64,000 bases of DNA from Cupriavidus pauculus (GCF_008693385.1 NZ_CP044065.1:1054001-1118000), one strand, 5' to 3'; positions 27,787-38,106 are shown, numbered from the stretch's first letter. The notes: generated by a model not told the origin, from the sequence alone. Program-made: numbers and translations.

Positions 27787-29097
27787 CTATTTGAGTTCTT
27801 TCTGCATGACCTGATCGGGCAGCCACGTCACGATGGACGGCCACACGGTCACCATGGCGATGGCAAGCACCATCATCATGAAGAACGGCAGCGAGACTCT
27901 GGCGATGTAGTTACTGTCCTTGCCGGTCATGCTTTGCAGCACGAAGAGATTGAATCCGACCGGGGGTGTCACCTCGGCAATCTCGACGAGCAGCACGATG
28001 AAGATTCCGAACCATACCAGATCGAAGCCGGCCGCCTGCACCATCGGCAGCACCGTGGCCGTGGTCAGCGCGATCATCGAGATACCGTCGAGGGCAGTGC
28101 CGAGCACGATATAGATGATGGTCAGCACCGCGATGAGCGCCCACGGCGACAGGTGCAGCGCGGCCACCCACTCGGCCAGCGCGCGCGGAATGCCGGTGAA
28201 ACTCATGGTCACGGACAGGAACGACGTGGCACCGAGCACGAACATGATCATCGCGGTCAGGCGCGTGGCGGACATCAGGCTGTCCCAGAACGCCCGGCGT
28301 GTCAGCGAGCCGCCGGCCCAGGCGAGCGCGAGCGACGCCACGACGCCGTACGCGGCCGCCTCGGTGGCCGTGGAGTAACCGGCGATCATGATCCACGTGA
28401 TGAACGCGATCAGTACGATGCAGGGCAGCAGCTGGCGGATGGAGGCGAATCGCGCGCGCCAGCCGAACGTCTCGGCCGGTGGGGTCTTGCTCGGATTGAG
28501 CAGCGCCCATACGACGATATAGCCCGAGAACAGCAGCATCAGCAGCAGACCGGGCAGAAAGCCCGCGAGGAACACGCGGATGATCGATACGTCGGCGGAG
28601 ACCGCGTAGACGACCATCGTGATCGACGGCGGAATCAGGATGCCGAGCGTGCCCGCGGTGGACAGCGAGCCGAGCGTGATGCGCTCGTCGTAGCCGCGCC
28701 GCGTGAGTTCGGGCAGCGCGGACTTGGCGATGGTCGCGCAGGTGGCGGCCGACGAGCCCGAGACCGAGCCGAAGATGCCGCAGCCGAGGATGTTCACGTG
28801 CATGAGCCGGCCGGGCAGCCAGTTGAGCCACGGCGAGAGGCCGTTGAACATCTGCTCCGACAGCTTGGTGCGGAACAGGATCTCGCCCATCCAGACGAAG
28901 AGGGGAAGAGACGCGAGGGTGTACGACGCGCTGGACGACCACCACGAGTTGGCGAGATTGATCAGCGCTTCGTGGTCGGAGAAGATGACCAGGCCGATCC
29001 ACGAGGTGACCGCGATGGCGACGGGAATCCACGCGCCGAGCGCGAGGAACACGATCATCACCACGAGCAGGACGAGGGCAACGAGTACGGTGCTCAT
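27787..29097 (-). CDS. dctM: TRAP transporter large permease (DctM type)
   Basis: A 436-residue inner-membrane protein with about 12 hydrophobic segments, the DctM subunit that moves solute by sodium or proton symport. Diagnostic stretches are LASLPLFVWMGEILFRTKLS, GCGIFGSVSGSSAATCATIA, GYDERITLGSLSTAGTLGIL, IPPSITMVVYAVSADVS and the final PPVGFNLFVLQSMTG. The start codon overlaps the dctQ stop as ATGA, so the two are translationally coupled. A longer upstream reading is an out-of-place extension. It forms an operon with dctP, dctQ and dadA. Confidence 0.95.
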   Translation of the reverse strand: MSTVLVALVLLVVMIVFLALGAWIPVAIAVTSWIGLVIFSDHEALINLANSWWSSSASYTLASLPLFVWMGEILFRTKLSEQMFNGLSPWLNWLPGRLMHVNILGCGIFGSVSGSSAATCATIAKSALPELTRRGYDERITLGSLSTAGTLGILIPPSITMVVYAVSADVSIIRVFLAGFLPGLLLMLLFSGYIVVWALLNPSKTPPAETFGWRARFASIRQLLPCIVLIAFITWIMIAGYSTATEAAAYGVVASLALAWAGGSLTRRAFWDSLMSATRLTAMIMFVLGATSFLSVTMSFTGIPRALAEWVAALHLSPWALIAVLTIIYIVLGTALDGISMIALTTATVLPMVQAAGFDLVWFGIFIVLLVEIAEVTPPVGFNLFVLQSMTGKDSNYIARVSLPFFMMMVLAIAMVTVWPSIVTWLPDQVMQKELK

Positions 29098-29648
29098 CAG
29101 ATCGTCTCCCCGAAATCGCCGGCGGCGAGCTTCGCTTCCTGTGCCAGCTGGTAGCGCGGCTTCTGGCGGCGCACCACGCGCTGCCATTCGTCGGCCACCG
29201 CGAGCAGGAAGCCCGCGCAGCCAATGACCGCGAAGCTCTGCGGAATCCAGAGCGGAATCACGATCTGCCCCTGCGACACGTCGCCGATGTCCCAGCTTTG
29301 CCATGCGAACGTGCCGAGCGCATAGGTGGCATAGGCCGCGAACACGAGGCATACGGTCAGCGAGACGAGTTCCAGCAGCCACCGGCGGCGCGGGCCCACG
29401 GCCTCGAGCAGCATTTCCACGCGCACGATGCCGCCGTGCTGGAACGTCTGGCCGAGCACGAGGAACGCGGAGGCCGCGCACAGCCAGGCGACGATATCGT
29501 CGCCACCGCGGAACGCGATGGTGGTTTCACGCGAGAGCGACATCATGATCATCACGATGCAGACGCCGAGGATACAGAGCGCGCCGAGGACGGCGCAGTA
29601 ATCGAGCAGCCGGTCCAGCCAGCGCTTGGGAGGGACGGGGACTTCCAT
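29097..29648 (-). CDS. dctQ: TRAP transporter small permease (DctQ type)
   Basis: A 183-residue protein with four transmembrane segments, the small DctQ subunit that pairs with DctM. Typical features are CIVMIMMSLSRETTIAFRGG, DDIVAWLCAASAFLVLGQ and FQHGGIVRVEMLLEAVGPRR, the last recalling the usual GxHVRVD-like stretch. It overlaps dctM by 4 bp. The 142 bp separating it from dctP contain a perfect 12-bp hairpin (29717-29742). Confidence 0.9.
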   Translation of the reverse strand: MEVPVPPKRWLDRLLDYCAVLGALCILGVCIVMIMMSLSRETTIAFRGGDDIVAWLCAASAFLVLGQTFQHGGIVRVEMLLEAVGPRRRWLLELVSLTVCLVFAAYATYALGTFAWQSWDIGDVSQGQIVIPLWIPQSFAVIGCAGFLLAVADEWQRVVRRQKPRYQLAQEAKLAAGDFGETI

Positions 29649-29716
29649 GATGGGCAGGGCGTGAGGTTACGTGTCGGGGTGGCGCGAGGCGGCGCAGGGC
29701 GCGGGCGCGGCGTGAC

Positions 29717-29742
29717 CTGCCGATGGCCGGGGCCATCGGCAG
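29717..29742 (-). promoter_or_regulatory. Strong intercistronic hairpin between dctP and dctQ
   Basis: CTGCCGATGGCC (29717-29728) and its exact complement (29731-29742) flank two bases. There is no T-tract. Hairpins after binding-protein genes often protect the upstream mRNA and lower downstream permease expression; that role is inferred here. Confidence 0.55.
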
Positions 29743-29790
29743 ACAGAACACGTGCCTGGTGCGCGTGGTGCGGTTTGGCGAGTGGGCCGG

Positions 29791-30777
29791 TTACTTGCGG
29801 TAGGCTTCGAGAATGGCCTTGCCGTCGTCGCCGGCACTCTTCGCCCATTCATCGACCATGGTCTGGCCGACCTTCTGCATATCGCCCTTGAGCTGCGACG
29901 ACGGCGGCTGCACGGTCATGCCGTTCTTCGACAGCACCGCGAGATATTCGCGCGTCTTCTGCTCGGAGACCTGCCAGCCGCGCTTCTCGGCGTCGGCCAC
30001 GGCCTTCTCCAGCGCCTGCTGCGTGGGCTTGTCGAGCGCGGCGTAGGCCTTCTTGCTGACCACGAGCATGTTCTTGGGCAGCCAGGCGTCCACGGTGTAG
30101 AAGTACTTCACGCTCTCCCACACCTTGGTATCGACCCCGGTGGCGCCCGAGGACATGAACGAGTTGACGGTGCCCGTGGCCAGTGCTTGCGCGAGGTCGG
30201 CGGCCTGGATCGTGACCGGCTGCGCGCCGACGAGCTCGGCGATCTTCGAGGTGGCCGGGTTGTACGCCCGCCATTTGAGGCCCTTCATGTCGGCCGCGGA
30301 GCTCAGCGTCTTGTTCGCGTAGATGCCCTGCGGCGGCCATGCCACCGCGTACAGCAGCTTCATCCCCTGGCGATCGAGAATCTTCTCGGTCACGGGGCGC
30401 GAGGCCTGCCACAGCTTGTACGCGTCGCTGTAGCTCGTGGCGAGGAACGGCACGGCATCCACGCCGAACACGGGGTTTTCGTTCGCGAGCGTCGACATCA
30501 GGATCTCGCCCATCTGGACCTGCCCGGTCTGCACGCCGCGCTTGATCTCGTTGGCCTTCAGCAGGGAGCCATTGGGATGCAGCTGGATCTTGAGCTTGCC
30601 GCCCGTGGCCTGCGCCACGTCATCGGCGAGCTTCTGCAGGTTCTCGGTGTGGAGGTTGTTCACCGGATAGCCGGTGGGGAGGTCCCATTTGGTGTCCGCC
30701 CATGCCGCCGGCGCACTCCCGAGGCCAGCCATCAGGCCTGCCATGACTGCCCACGTGTTGACTCCCTTGACTCGCAT
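29791..30777 (-). CDS. dctP: TRAP transporter substrate-binding protein (DctP type)
   Basis: A 328-residue periplasmic DctP-family receptor. The signal peptide spans about 1-27 (cleavage after PAAWA), and the mature protein begins DTKWDLPTGYPVNNLHTENL. Family features are AQATGGKLKIQLHPNGSLLK, KRGVQTGQVQMGEIL and the WRAYNPATSKIAELVGAQPV region with the carboxylate-binding Arg. It is the first gene of the dctP-dctQ-dctM-dadA operon. A TTGACA box (minus strand, 30932-30937) lies upstream inside an inverted repeat, suggesting repression by the divergent winged-helix regulator. Confidence 0.93.
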   Translation of the reverse strand: MRVKGVNTWAVMAGLMAGLGSAPAAWADTKWDLPTGYPVNNLHTENLQKLADDVAQATGGKLKIQLHPNGSLLKANEIKRGVQTGQVQMGEILMSTLANENPVFGVDAVPFLATSYSDAYKLWQASRPVTEKILDRQGMKLLYAVAWPPQGIYANKTLSSAADMKGLKWRAYNPATSKIAELVGAQPVTIQAADLAQALATGTVNSFMSSGATGVDTKVWESVKYFYTVDAWLPKNMLVVSKKAYAALDKPTQQALEKAVADAEKRGWQVSEQKTREYLAVLSKNGMTVQPPSSQLKGDMQKVGQTMVDEWAKSAGDDGKAILEAYRK

Positions 30778-30921
30778 CTCGATCTCTCCTGGTGTTGCAT
30801 GCGCGTTGGCGCGCGGGTTTGACTACCGGGGCGCGCCGCTGGCTCGGCGGGCGCGCGATGAGCGAAAACGGATTTTTTGATGCAAGGGTCATGCCCAGAG
30901 TGGTGTTCATGCTGAGAATTT

Positions 30922-30949
30922 GCCAATAAACTGTCAAGCCATTATTGGC
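30922..30949. promoter_or_regulatory. Inverted repeat bracketing a -35 box, candidate TRAP operon operator
   Basis: GCCAATAA (30922-30929) and TTATTGGC (30942-30949) form a dyad with 20-bp centre spacing. A consensus TTGACA on the minus strand (30932-30937) lies between the arms, directed towards dctP. No good -10 was identified at the expected distance. Confidence 0.55.
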
Positions 30950-30999
30950 TCGATGCGCTTCGGGCTTTCACCTATCGCCACGGACAGGAGACTTTATCT

Positions 31000-31587
31000 A
31001 TGGCACGCAAGCCTGCGACCACCCCGCCTGAACCGCCCGAGGAGACTGGCGCGGCGTCGCCCCGCACGTCGCTGTCCCGCGCGGCGGGCATGAACATCGT
31101 GTCGTCGTCGCACCTGGTGTCGGTTCGCAGCCCGGAGCTGTCCGAGTTCGAGTTCGGGCTCAACACGGCCTACAACGCCTATAGCCGCTGGGTGGTGCGC
31201 TGCATGGGCGCGGCCGGGGTGCGGGACCTGACGTTCCTCGATGTGCTGGTCCTGCACCATGTGAACCACCGCGGGCGGGCGAAGCGGCTGGCCGATATCT
31301 GCTTCGTGCTCAATGTCGAGGACACCCATCTGGTGACCTATGCGCTCAAGAAGCTCACGGGGCTGGGGCTGGTTTCCGGCGAGCGCGTCGGCAAGGAAGC
31401 GACCTACGCCACGACGCAGGCCGGTAGCGATGCCTGTGCGCGGTATCGCGAGATCCGCGAGCAATGCCTGACGAGCAATTTCACCGAGGGCAGCGACGAG
31501 AACGTGGAGATCGGCGAACTTGCGCGGCTGTTGCGGGTGCTGACGGGACTTTACGAGCAGGCGGCGCGGTCGGCGACCTCGCTTTGA
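31000..31587 (+). CDS. MarR-like winged-helix transcriptional regulator
   Basis: A 195-residue protein with a disordered, Pro-rich first 30 residues and then a MarR-type fold. Residues about 80-150 read as a winged helix (FLDVLVLHHVNHRGRAKRLA, VEDTHLVTYALKKLTGLGLV, SGERVGKEATYATTQAG), matching the winged-helix DNA-binding family often annotated beside TRAP genes. AGGAGA lies about 10 nt before the start. It is divergent from dctP, with an inverted repeat between them, so it probably regulates the TRAP-dadA operon and itself. Confidence 0.82.
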   Translation: MARKPATTPPEPPEETGAASPRTSLSRAAGMNIVSSSHLVSVRSPELSEFEFGLNTAYNAYSRWVVRCMGAAGVRDLTFLDVLVLHHVNHRGRAKRLADICFVLNVEDTHLVTYALKKLTGLGLVSGERVGKEATYATTQAGSDACARYREIREQCLTSNFTEGSDENVEIGELARLLRVLTGLYEQAARSATSL

Positions 31588-31784
31588 TGTGATGGATGGG
31601 GCGCAAGGGGCACCCGAACGGTGCGTCCGGGCGGCCCGGCCCGTTTTGTCCGTTCCCGTCGGATTGCGCAATGCAATAAGCGGTCCCGGGCAAGGTACAA
31701 TAGCGGTTTTCCGCCAGCCGGCATCCCATCCAGCGGTGCCGGCGGCCGCAGCCCCCTACCTCCTGCCTCCCGACCGCAACGATC

Positions 31785-34700
31785 ATGGCGCATTTCTCGT
31801 GCTTCCCCGGCCCATTGGCGCTTTCCGCCTTCCGCCAGCAACGCCTCCTCACCGCCCTCAAGCAGATCGACGCCGATATCGAATCGGTGCACGGCCAGTT
31901 CCTGCACTTCGTTGATGCCAATGCACCGCTCTCGGCCGACGACGAATCCCGGATCGCCGCGCTGCTGACCTATGGTGCACCGTTCGCCGAGCAGACCGAA
32001 GGCGACCGCTTCGTGGTGATTCCGCGTTTCGGCACGATTTCGCCGTGGGCGAGCAAGGCGACCGATATCGCCCATAACTGCGGCCTGACGCATGTGCACC
32101 GCATCGAGCGCGGGATCGAGATCACCGTGATCTGCAAGAAGGGCCTGCTGCGCGGCCGCAAGACGCTGGACGCCGATACGCGCGCCGCCGTCGCCGCGCA
32201 TCTGTTCGACCGCATGACGGAGACCGTCGTGGCCACCCGCGCCGATGCCGCGGGCCTGTTCCAGGAACTGCCGGCCAAGCCGCTGCAGTTCATCGATATC
32301 GCCGCGGGCCGCAGCGCGCTCGTGGCCGCCAACACGGCCATGGGCCTGGCGCTGTCGGAAGACGAGATCGACTATCTGCTGGACGCGTACGCGAAGCTCG
32401 GCCGCAATCCGACCGACGTGGAACTGATGATGTTCGCGCAGGCCAACAGCGAGCACTGCCGCCACAAGATCTTCAACGCGACGTGGACCATCGACGGCGT
32501 GAGCCAGGACAAGTCGCTGTTCGCGATGATCCGCAATACGCACCAGCTGAACCCGCAGGGTTCGATCGTCGCGTATTCGGACAATTCGGCCGTGATGGAA
32601 GGGGCCGTGGCCGAGCGCTGGTACCCGCGCGGGGACGACCAGCGTTATGGCCGTCACGAGGCGCTGACCCATACGCTGATGAAGGTGGAGACGCACAACC
32701 ACCCGACCGCGATTTCCCCGTTCCCGGGCGCCTCCACGGGCGCCGGCGGCGAGATTCGCGATGAAGGCGCAACGGGCCGCGGCGCGAAGCCGAAGGCCGG
32801 CCTGACGGGCTTCACGGTGTCCAACCTGATGCTGCCGGAAGCCGTGGAATCGTGGGAGAACGCGCGCGACGCCGCGCAGCCGGTCGCCCATCGCAACCCC
32901 GACGACAAGCCTGGCGTGACCGGCAAGCCGGACCGCATCGCGTCCGCGCTGCAGATCATGATCGAAGGCCCGCTCGGCGGCGCGGCGTTCAACAACGAAT
33001 TCGGCCGCGCGAACCTCGGCGGCTACTTCCGCGTGTACGAACAGAACGTGGGCGGCACCGTGCGCGGCTATCACAAGCCGATCATGATCGCCGGCGGTAT
33101 CGGCAATATCGACGCCAACCACACGCACAAGAACGATCTGCCGGCCGGCACGCTGCTGATCCAGCTGGGCGGCCCGGGCATGCGCATCGGCATGGGCGGC
33201 AGCGCCGCGAGCTCGATGGCGACCGGCACCAATACGGCCGATCTGGACTTCGATTCGGTGCAGCGTGGCAACCCCGAGATGGAGCGCCGCGCGCAGGAAG
33301 TCATCAACGCGTGCTGGCAGCTTGGCGATGCGAACCCGATCCTGTCGATCCACGACGTGGGCGCGGGCGGCCTGTCGAATGCGTTCCCCGAAGTCGTGGA
33401 CGGTGCGAACCGTGGCGCGCGCTTCGACCTGCGCCAGATCCACCTCGAGGAATCGGGGATGTCGCCGGCGGAGATCTGGTGCAACGAATCGCAGGAACGC
33501 TATGTGCTGGCGATTGCGCCGGACAGCTTCCCGCGGTTCCAGGCGATGTGCGAACGCGAGCGTGCCTCGTTCGCGGTGGTCGGCGTGGCCACCGAGGAAC
33601 AGCAGCTGCAGGTCGTCGATGCGGCGGTCGATGCCTCGCTGAAGGAACACTTCCCGGTGAACATGCCGATGGATGTGCTGCTCGGCAAGCCGCCGCGCAT
33701 GCATCGCGACGTCAAGCGCGTGGCGCGCGAACTGCCGGCCGTGGACGTGACCGGTATCTCGCTCGAACAGGCCGTCCATGACGTGCTGCGTCATCCGACC
33801 GTGGCGAGCAAGTCGTTCCTGATCACGATCGGCGACCGGACCGTGGGCGGCATGAACGCGCGCGACCAGATGGTCGGCCCGTGGCAGGTGCCCGTGGCCG
33901 ACGTGGCCGTGACCACGCTCGACTACAAGGGCCTGGCCGGCGAGGCGATGACGATGGGCGAGCGCACGCCGCTGGCCGTGATCGACGCGCCCGCATCGGG
34001 CCGCATGGCGATTGGCGAGGCGCTGACGAACCTCGCGGCCGCGCCCGTGATCGATCTCGGCAAGGTCAAGCTGTCGGCCAACTGGATGGCGGCCTGCGGC
34101 GTGGAAGGCGAAGACGCCAAGCTGTACGACACCGTGCATGCGGTGGGCATGGAACTGTGCCCGGCGCTCGGTATCAGCATTCCGGTGGGCAAGGACTCGT
34201 TGTCGATGCGCACCAAGTGGTCGGACGAGGAAGGCGGCAAGACCGTCGCCAAGGAAGTGGTCGCACCGGTATCGCTGATCATCTCCGCGTTCGCGGCGGT
34301 CGATAACGTCAATCGCACGCTGACGCCGCAACTGCGTACGGATCTGGGCGACACGGTGCTGATCGCGATCGACCTCGGCCGCGGCAAGAACCGTCTGGGT
34401 GGCTCGATCCTCGCGCAGGTGACGCAGCAGGTGGGCGACACGGTGCCCGACGTCGATAACGCCGACGATCTCAAGAACTTCTTCAACGTGATTCAGCGCC
34501 TGAACCGCGAGGACAAGCTGCTGGCCTATCACGATCGTTCGGATGGTGGCTTTATGGCCGCCGTGGCCGAAATGGCCTTCGCGGGCCACTGCGGCGTGTC
34601 GCTGAACGTGGACATGATCGCGCTCGATCCGACGCAGGAACAGGACTATGGCGACGCCAAGAACTGGACCCAGCAGATCGCGGAACGCCGGAACGAGCAG

Positions 34701-35843
34701 ACGCTGCGCGCGCTGTTCTCGGAAGAACTCGGCGCCGTGATCCAGGTTCGTGCCGAAGATCGCGACGCGGTGTTCGGCGTGCTGCGCGAGTCGAACCTCT
34801 CGGCCTGCAGCCATGTGCTGGGCAAGCCCAACACGAGCGACCAGATCGAGATCTATCGCGATGCGAAGAAGGTCTATGGCGCCGCGCGTGGCGAGCTGCA
34901 GCGCAACTGGTCGGAAGTGAGCTGGCGTATCGCGCGTCTGCGCGACAACCCGGCCTGCGCCGATAGCGAATACGATCGCGTGCTCGACGCGGCGGACCCT
35001 GGCATCAGCCCCGTGCTGACGTTCGATCCCGCCGCCGATATTGCTGCGCCGTTCGTGGCCACCGGCAAGCGTCCGCGTGTGGCGATCCTGCGCGAGCAGG
35101 GCGTGAACTCGCAGATCGAAATGGCCTACAGCATGGATCGCGCGGGCTTCGATGCGCACGACGTGCATATGAGCGACCTGATCGCGGGCCGTGCGAACCT
35201 GGCCGATTTCACGGGCTTTGTGGCGTGCGGCGGCTTCAGCTACGGCGACGTGCTGGGCGCGGGCGAGGGCTGGGCCAAGACGATCCTGTTCAACGCACAG
35301 ATGGCCGAGCAGTTCGCGGCGTTCTTCAACCGTCAGGACACGTTTGCGCTGGGCGTGTGCAATGGCTGCCAGATGCTGAGCAACCTTGCGCCGATCATTC
35401 CGGGCGCGAACGCCTGGCCGAAGTTCACGCGCAACCAGTCGGAACAGTACGAAGCGCGCTTTGTGACCGTGCAGGTGGAGCAGTCGCCGTCGATCTTCTT
35501 CGCGGGCATGGAAGGCAGCCGCATCCCGATCGTGGTCGCGCACGGCGAAGGCTTCGCGGACTTCTCGCAGCAGGGCGACATCGGTGCCGCGAAGGTTGCG
35601 CTGCGATTCGTGGACAATGCGGGCAATGTCACGCAGACGTACCCGCTGAACCCGAACGGCTCGCCGCAGGGCATCACGTCGGTCACGACCGTCGATGGCC
35701 GCTTTACGGCCCTGATGCCGCACCCGGAACGCGTGTTCCGCGCGGCGACGATGAGCTGGGCGCCCGATGCATGGAAGGCGATTCCCGACGGTGGGAGCCC
35801 GTGGATGCGGATGTTCCGCAATGCGCGGAAGTGGGTGGGGTGA
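31785..35843 (+). CDS. purL: Phosphoribosylformylglycinamidine (FGAM) synthase, large single-chain form
   Basis: A 1352-residue cytosolic enzyme converting FGAR, glutamine and ATP to FGAM in purine synthesis. This is the long form with all domains in one chain. The N-terminal region and linker are followed by two AIR-synthase-like halves ([20 protein letters not shown] at about 302, [40 protein letters not shown]). A class I glutaminase domain is at about 1085-1352, with nucleophile Cys in [12 protein letters not shown] and the His/Glu pair in [18 protein letters not shown] -10-like box at 31696-31701 is upstream, and a strong terminator follows. Confidence 0.98.
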   Translation: MAHFSCFPGPLALSAFRQQRLLTALKQIDADIESVHGQFLHFVDANAPLSADDESRIAALLTYGAPFAEQTEGDRFVVIPRFGTISPWASKATDIAHNCGLTHVHRIERGIEITVICKKGLLRGRKTLDADTRAAVAAHLFDRMTETVVATRADAAGLFQELPAKPLQFIDIAAGRSALVAANTAMGLALSEDEIDYLLDAYAKLGRNPTDVELMMFAQANSEHCRHKIFNATWTIDGVSQDKSLFAMIRNTHQLNPQGSIVAYSDNSAVMEGAVAERWYPRGDDQRYGRHEALTHTLMKVETHNHPTAISPFPGASTGAGGEIRDEGATGRGAKPKAGLTGFTVSNLMLPEAVESWENARDAAQPVAHRNPDDKPGVTGKPDRIASALQIMIEGPLGGAAFNNEFGRANLGGYFRVYEQNVGGTVRGYHKPIMIAGGIGNIDANHTHKNDLPAGTLLIQLGGPGMRIGMGGSAASSMATGTNTADLDFDSVQRGNPEMERRAQEVINACWQLGDANPILSIHDVGAGGLSNAFPEVVDGANRGARFDLRQIHLEESGMSPAEIWCNESQERYVLAIAPDSFPRFQAMCERERASFAVVGVATEEQQLQVVDAAVDASLKEHFPVNMPMDVLLGKPPRMHRDVKRVARELPAVDVTGISLEQAVHDVLRHPTVASKSFLITIGDRTVGGMNARDQMVGPWQVPVADVAVTTLDYKGLAGEAMTMGERTPLAVIDAPASGRMAIGEALTNLAAAPVIDLGKVKLSANWMAACGVEGEDAKLYDTVHAVGMELCPALGISIPVGKDSLSMRTKWSDEEGGKTVAKEVVAPVSLIISAFAAVDNVNRTLTPQLRTDLGDTVLIAIDLGRGKNRLGGSILAQVTQQVGDTVPDVDNADDLKNFFNVIQRLNREDKLLAYHDRSDGGFMAAVAEMAFAGHCGVSLNVDMIALDPTQEQDYGDAKNWTQQIAERRNEQTLRALFSEELGAVIQVRAEDRDAVFGVLRESNLSACSHVLGKPNTSDQIEIYRDAKKVYGAARGELQRNWSEVSWRIARLRDNPACADSEYDRVLDAADPGISPVLTFDPAADIAAPFVATGKRPRVAILREQGVNSQIEMAYSMDRAGFDAHDVHMSDLIAGRANLADFTGFVACGGFSYGDVLGAGEGWAKTILFNAQMAEQFAAFFNRQDTFALGVCNGCQMLSNLAPIIPGANAWPKFTRNQSEQYEARFVTVQVEQSPSIFFAGMEGSRIPIVVAHGEGFADFSQQGDIGAAKVALRFVDNAGNVTQTYPLNPNGSPQGITSVTTVDGRFTALMPHPERVFRAATMSWAPDAWKAIPDGGSPWMRMFRNARKWVG

Positions 35844-35862
35844 TACCTGCTGTGCCGTGTTG

Positions 35863-35902
35863 AAAAAAGCCCGCCGGCTCTGTGCCTGGCGGGCTTTTTT
35901 TT
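35863..35902 (+). terminator. Rho-independent terminator after purL
   Basis: A 13-bp stem (AAAAAAGCCCGCC/GGCGGGCTTTTTT) with a 12-nt loop and an eight-T tail, 19 bp after the purL stop. The A-run on the left arm gives some function on the minus strand too. Confidence 0.92.
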
Positions 35903-35960
35903 GATCGTGAAGAACGGGCAGAATAGTGGCCTGCGGCGGTCCAACAATTCCGAAAGCGAT

Positions 35961-37124
35961 ATGACATCTGCGCGCTCGCAAGCAAGGTCCCCCACAGGCG
36001 GTGACACCGTGGCCATGTCCGCGTTCAGGCCGCGCAGGCGCGCGTTTCTGGCGCTCGGGGCCGCGCTGGGCGTGGTGGCCTGCACGCCGGGGCGTTCCGG
36101 TGGTGGGGCCGAGGGTGACGCGCCTCCATGGCGTGCGTCGCCCGGTGCCGTGACCATCGATATGCATAGCCATGCGGGGCGCGTCACGCTGTCGCGCGAT
36201 CCGGCGACGGGGTTGCATCGTCCGTTCACGTCGCTGCGCGGGCCGATGGTCGAGGGTGGGATGAACGTGATCTGCCTCGCCATCGTGGCGGATACGGCCG
36301 CTACGCGTGTGTCCGCGGATCGGCGCAGGTTCGAAGCCTGGCGCAAGCCCGAGCCGGGCGAGCTTTATCGGCTGTCGCAGCTGTCGTTCGAGCGCGCGAA
36401 GGCGCTTTGCGCGCAGGAAGGGTTGAGCATCGTCACCGATGCGGGCGCGCTGCGGTCGGGTGGGGATGGGCCGCGCGTGATCGTCACGGCCGAGGGCGCG
36501 GATTTTCTCGAAGGGCAGGTGGATCGCGTCGATGAAGCGTTTGAACTGCACAAGCTGCGGCAATTGCAGCTGACGCACTATCGCGTGAACGAGCTCGGCG
36601 ATATCCAGACGGAGGCGCCGGCGCAGGGCGGGCTCACCGATTTCGGCGCCGATGTCGTGCGGCGCTGCAATGCGCTGGGCATCGTCGTCGATGTCGCGCA
36701 TGGTACGTACGACCTGGTGAAGCGCGCGGCGTCCGTCTCGACGAAGCCGCTCGTGCTGTCGCATACCGCGCTGGTGACGCGCCCCTCCGCACGCGGCCGC
36801 TCGATCTCCGCCGACCATGCGCGCGCGATCGCGGAGACGGGCGGCGTCATCGGCGTCTGGCCAAGCGCGGGCTCGTTCCACGATCTGCGGGAGATGGCGC
36901 ATGGGTTCCGGCGCATGGCGGATGTGGTGGGCGTCGCGCACGTCGGGCTCGGGACGGACATGCTCGGCTTTATCTCGCCACCGGTGTTCACGAGCTATGC
37001 GCAGCTGCCGCTGTTGGGGAGTGCGTTGCTGGCGGAGGGGTTCTCTCAGGCGGAGACGGAGCAGGTGTTGGGGGGGAATTACCGAAGGGTGTTCGAGGCT
37101 TCGGTGGCGAACAGGGCTGGGTAG
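35961..37124 (+). CDS. Membrane dipeptidase (peptidase M19 family), exported
   Basis: About 387 residues. The N-terminus carries a twin-arginine-like, lipoprotein-type signal (RPRRRAFLALGAALGVVACT, Cys as possible lipidation site), so it probably acts outside the cytoplasm. The M19 metal-binding pattern is recognisable: TIDMHSHAGRV at the usual first-His site, LTHYRVNELGDIQ, LVLSHTALV and VAHVGLGTDMLG. M19 enzymes hydrolyse dipeptides, including D-residue ones, and some beta-lactams. The start is uncertain: ATG 35961 has a weak GAAAG site, while ATG 36015 would place the twin arginine nearer the N-terminus. Confidence 0.82.
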   Translation: MTSARSQARSPTGGDTVAMSAFRPRRRAFLALGAALGVVACTPGRSGGGAEGDAPPWRASPGAVTIDMHSHAGRVTLSRDPATGLHRPFTSLRGPMVEGGMNVICLAIVADTAATRVSADRRRFEAWRKPEPGELYRLSQLSFERAKALCAQEGLSIVTDAGALRSGGDGPRVIVTAEGADFLEGQVDRVDEAFELHKLRQLQLTHYRVNELGDIQTEAPAQGGLTDFGADVVRRCNALGIVVDVAHGTYDLVKRAASVSTKPLVLSHTALVTRPSARGRSISADHARAIAETGGVIGVWPSAGSFHDLREMAHGFRRMADVVGVAHVGLGTDMLGFISPPVFTSYAQLPLLGSALLAEGFSQAETEQVLGGNYRRVFEASVANRAG

Positions 37125-37152
37125 GTGTCAGCCTTTGCTTTTCAAGGCGTTC

Positions 37153-37563
37153 ATGACCATGAAAAAACCAATCCTTGCCGGTGGGTGTCTTTGCGGTGCG
37201 ATTCGATACGCCGTGGAGGACGACTTCGCCTACGCGTTGAACTGCCACTGTTCGAATTGCCGCCGCGCCACGGGCTCCGCGTTCAAGCCGTTTGCGGGGA
37301 TTGCGCGAGACAAGTTGCGGATCACGCAGGGGGAGGGCGATGTGTCGATCTTTGGCGATACACAGTCGGCGCACGACGTGCGTTGCAGGATCTGCGGCAG
37401 TCTGATGTTCTCGGTAGTGCGGGATGGCGCATATGTGCACGTCACGCTGGGGACGCTTGCCGATGCGCCGAGCATTCGGCCGGCCGCGCATATCTTTGTG
37501 GGATCGAAGGCGCCGTGGTACACGATTACGGATGCGCTGCCACAGCATGACGAGTTCGGTTGA
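37153..37563 (+). CDS. GFA/CENP-V domain protein (glutathione-dependent formaldehyde-activating enzyme-like)
   Basis: A 136-residue zinc protein. The zinc-binding cysteines are visible in order: GGCLCGAIRY (about 10), NCHCSNCRRATGSAFKPF (about 32) and RCRICGSLMF (about 78). This is the GFA fold; despite the family name, most members have no shown formaldehyde activity. The start is ATG 37153 or ATG 37159. It is followed after 2 bp by a GNAT gene on the same strand, and the pair is probably cotranscribed. Confidence 0.85.
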   Translation: MTMKKPILAGGCLCGAIRYAVEDDFAYALNCHCSNCRRATGSAFKPFAGIARDKLRITQGEGDVSIFGDTQSAHDVRCRICGSLMFSVVRDGAYVHVTLGTLADAPSIRPAAHIFVGSKAPWYTITDALPQHDEFG

Positions 37564-37565
37564 CC

Positions 37566-38072
37566 ATGCGTGTGCGCAAGTTTCGCGTCGGCGATGAGGC
37601 GGCGCTATTCCGGGTGTTCTTCTCCGCGATCCATCGGATCGCGAGTCGGGACTATGACGCGGCGCAGATCGCGGCGTGGGCGCCTGCGGATCTGGATCCT
37701 GGCGTCTGGGAGGCGCGGATCAGGACTATCGATCCGTTCGTGATCGAGGCAGATGGCGTGCTTGTCGCCTACGCGGATCTGCAGCCGAACGGGTATATCG
37801 ATCATTTCTTTGTCGCGGGCGACTACGCGCGCAAAGGGGCGGGGCGTTTGCTCATGGAGACGATTCATGACCATGCCGGACGACAACGCCTGCCGTGGCT
37901 GACTTCGGACGTGAGCCGTACCGCGCAACCGTTTTTTGCACACTTCGGGTTCGAAGTGGTGGAACAGCGATTGCCGGTAGTCCGGGGTGTCGTGGTGCCA
38001 AACGCGTCGATGCGGAAGATGCTTCCGGCGTTCGCCACCGCGGTCACGCACGCCGCGCGCAATACGACCTAA
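37566..38072 (+). CDS. GNAT-family N-acetyltransferase
   Basis: A 168-residue acetyltransferase. The GNAT acetyl-CoA motif A is HFFVAGDYARKGAGRLLMET (about residue 82; Arg-Lys-Gly-Ala-Gly pyrophosphate loop), and the later SDVSRTAQPFFAHFGFEVVE is motif B-like. The N-terminal part (KFRVGDEAALFRVFFSAIHR) resembles the YafP/ElaA-like group. ATG 37566 follows the GFA gene stop by 2 bp; a TTG at 37560 in frame would overlap it. The acceptor substrate is unknown. Confidence 0.85.
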   Translation: MRVRKFRVGDEAALFRVFFSAIHRIASRDYDAAQIAAWAPADLDPGVWEARIRTIDPFVIEADGVLVAYADLQPNGYIDHFFVAGDYARKGAGRLLMETIHDHAGRQRLPWLTSDVSRTAQPFFAHFGFEVVEQRLPVVRGVVVPNASMRKMLPAFATAVTHAARNTT

Positions 38073-38106
38073 CCGCGCGCGGCGTGGGTGATGGCGCTGC
38101 CCTGCA

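Noticed and set aside
29487..29891. Plus-strand frames opposite dctQ and the dctP-dctQ gap
   Set aside because: Low-complexity Arg/Gly-rich translations lie opposite a clear TRAP small-permease gene, with no ribosome site.
31551..36941. A 1796-codon minus-strand open frame opposite purL and the dipeptidase gene
   Set aside because: It is a typical high-GC antisense shadow, rich in Arg, His and Ala without recognisable domains. purL on the plus strand is unmistakable.
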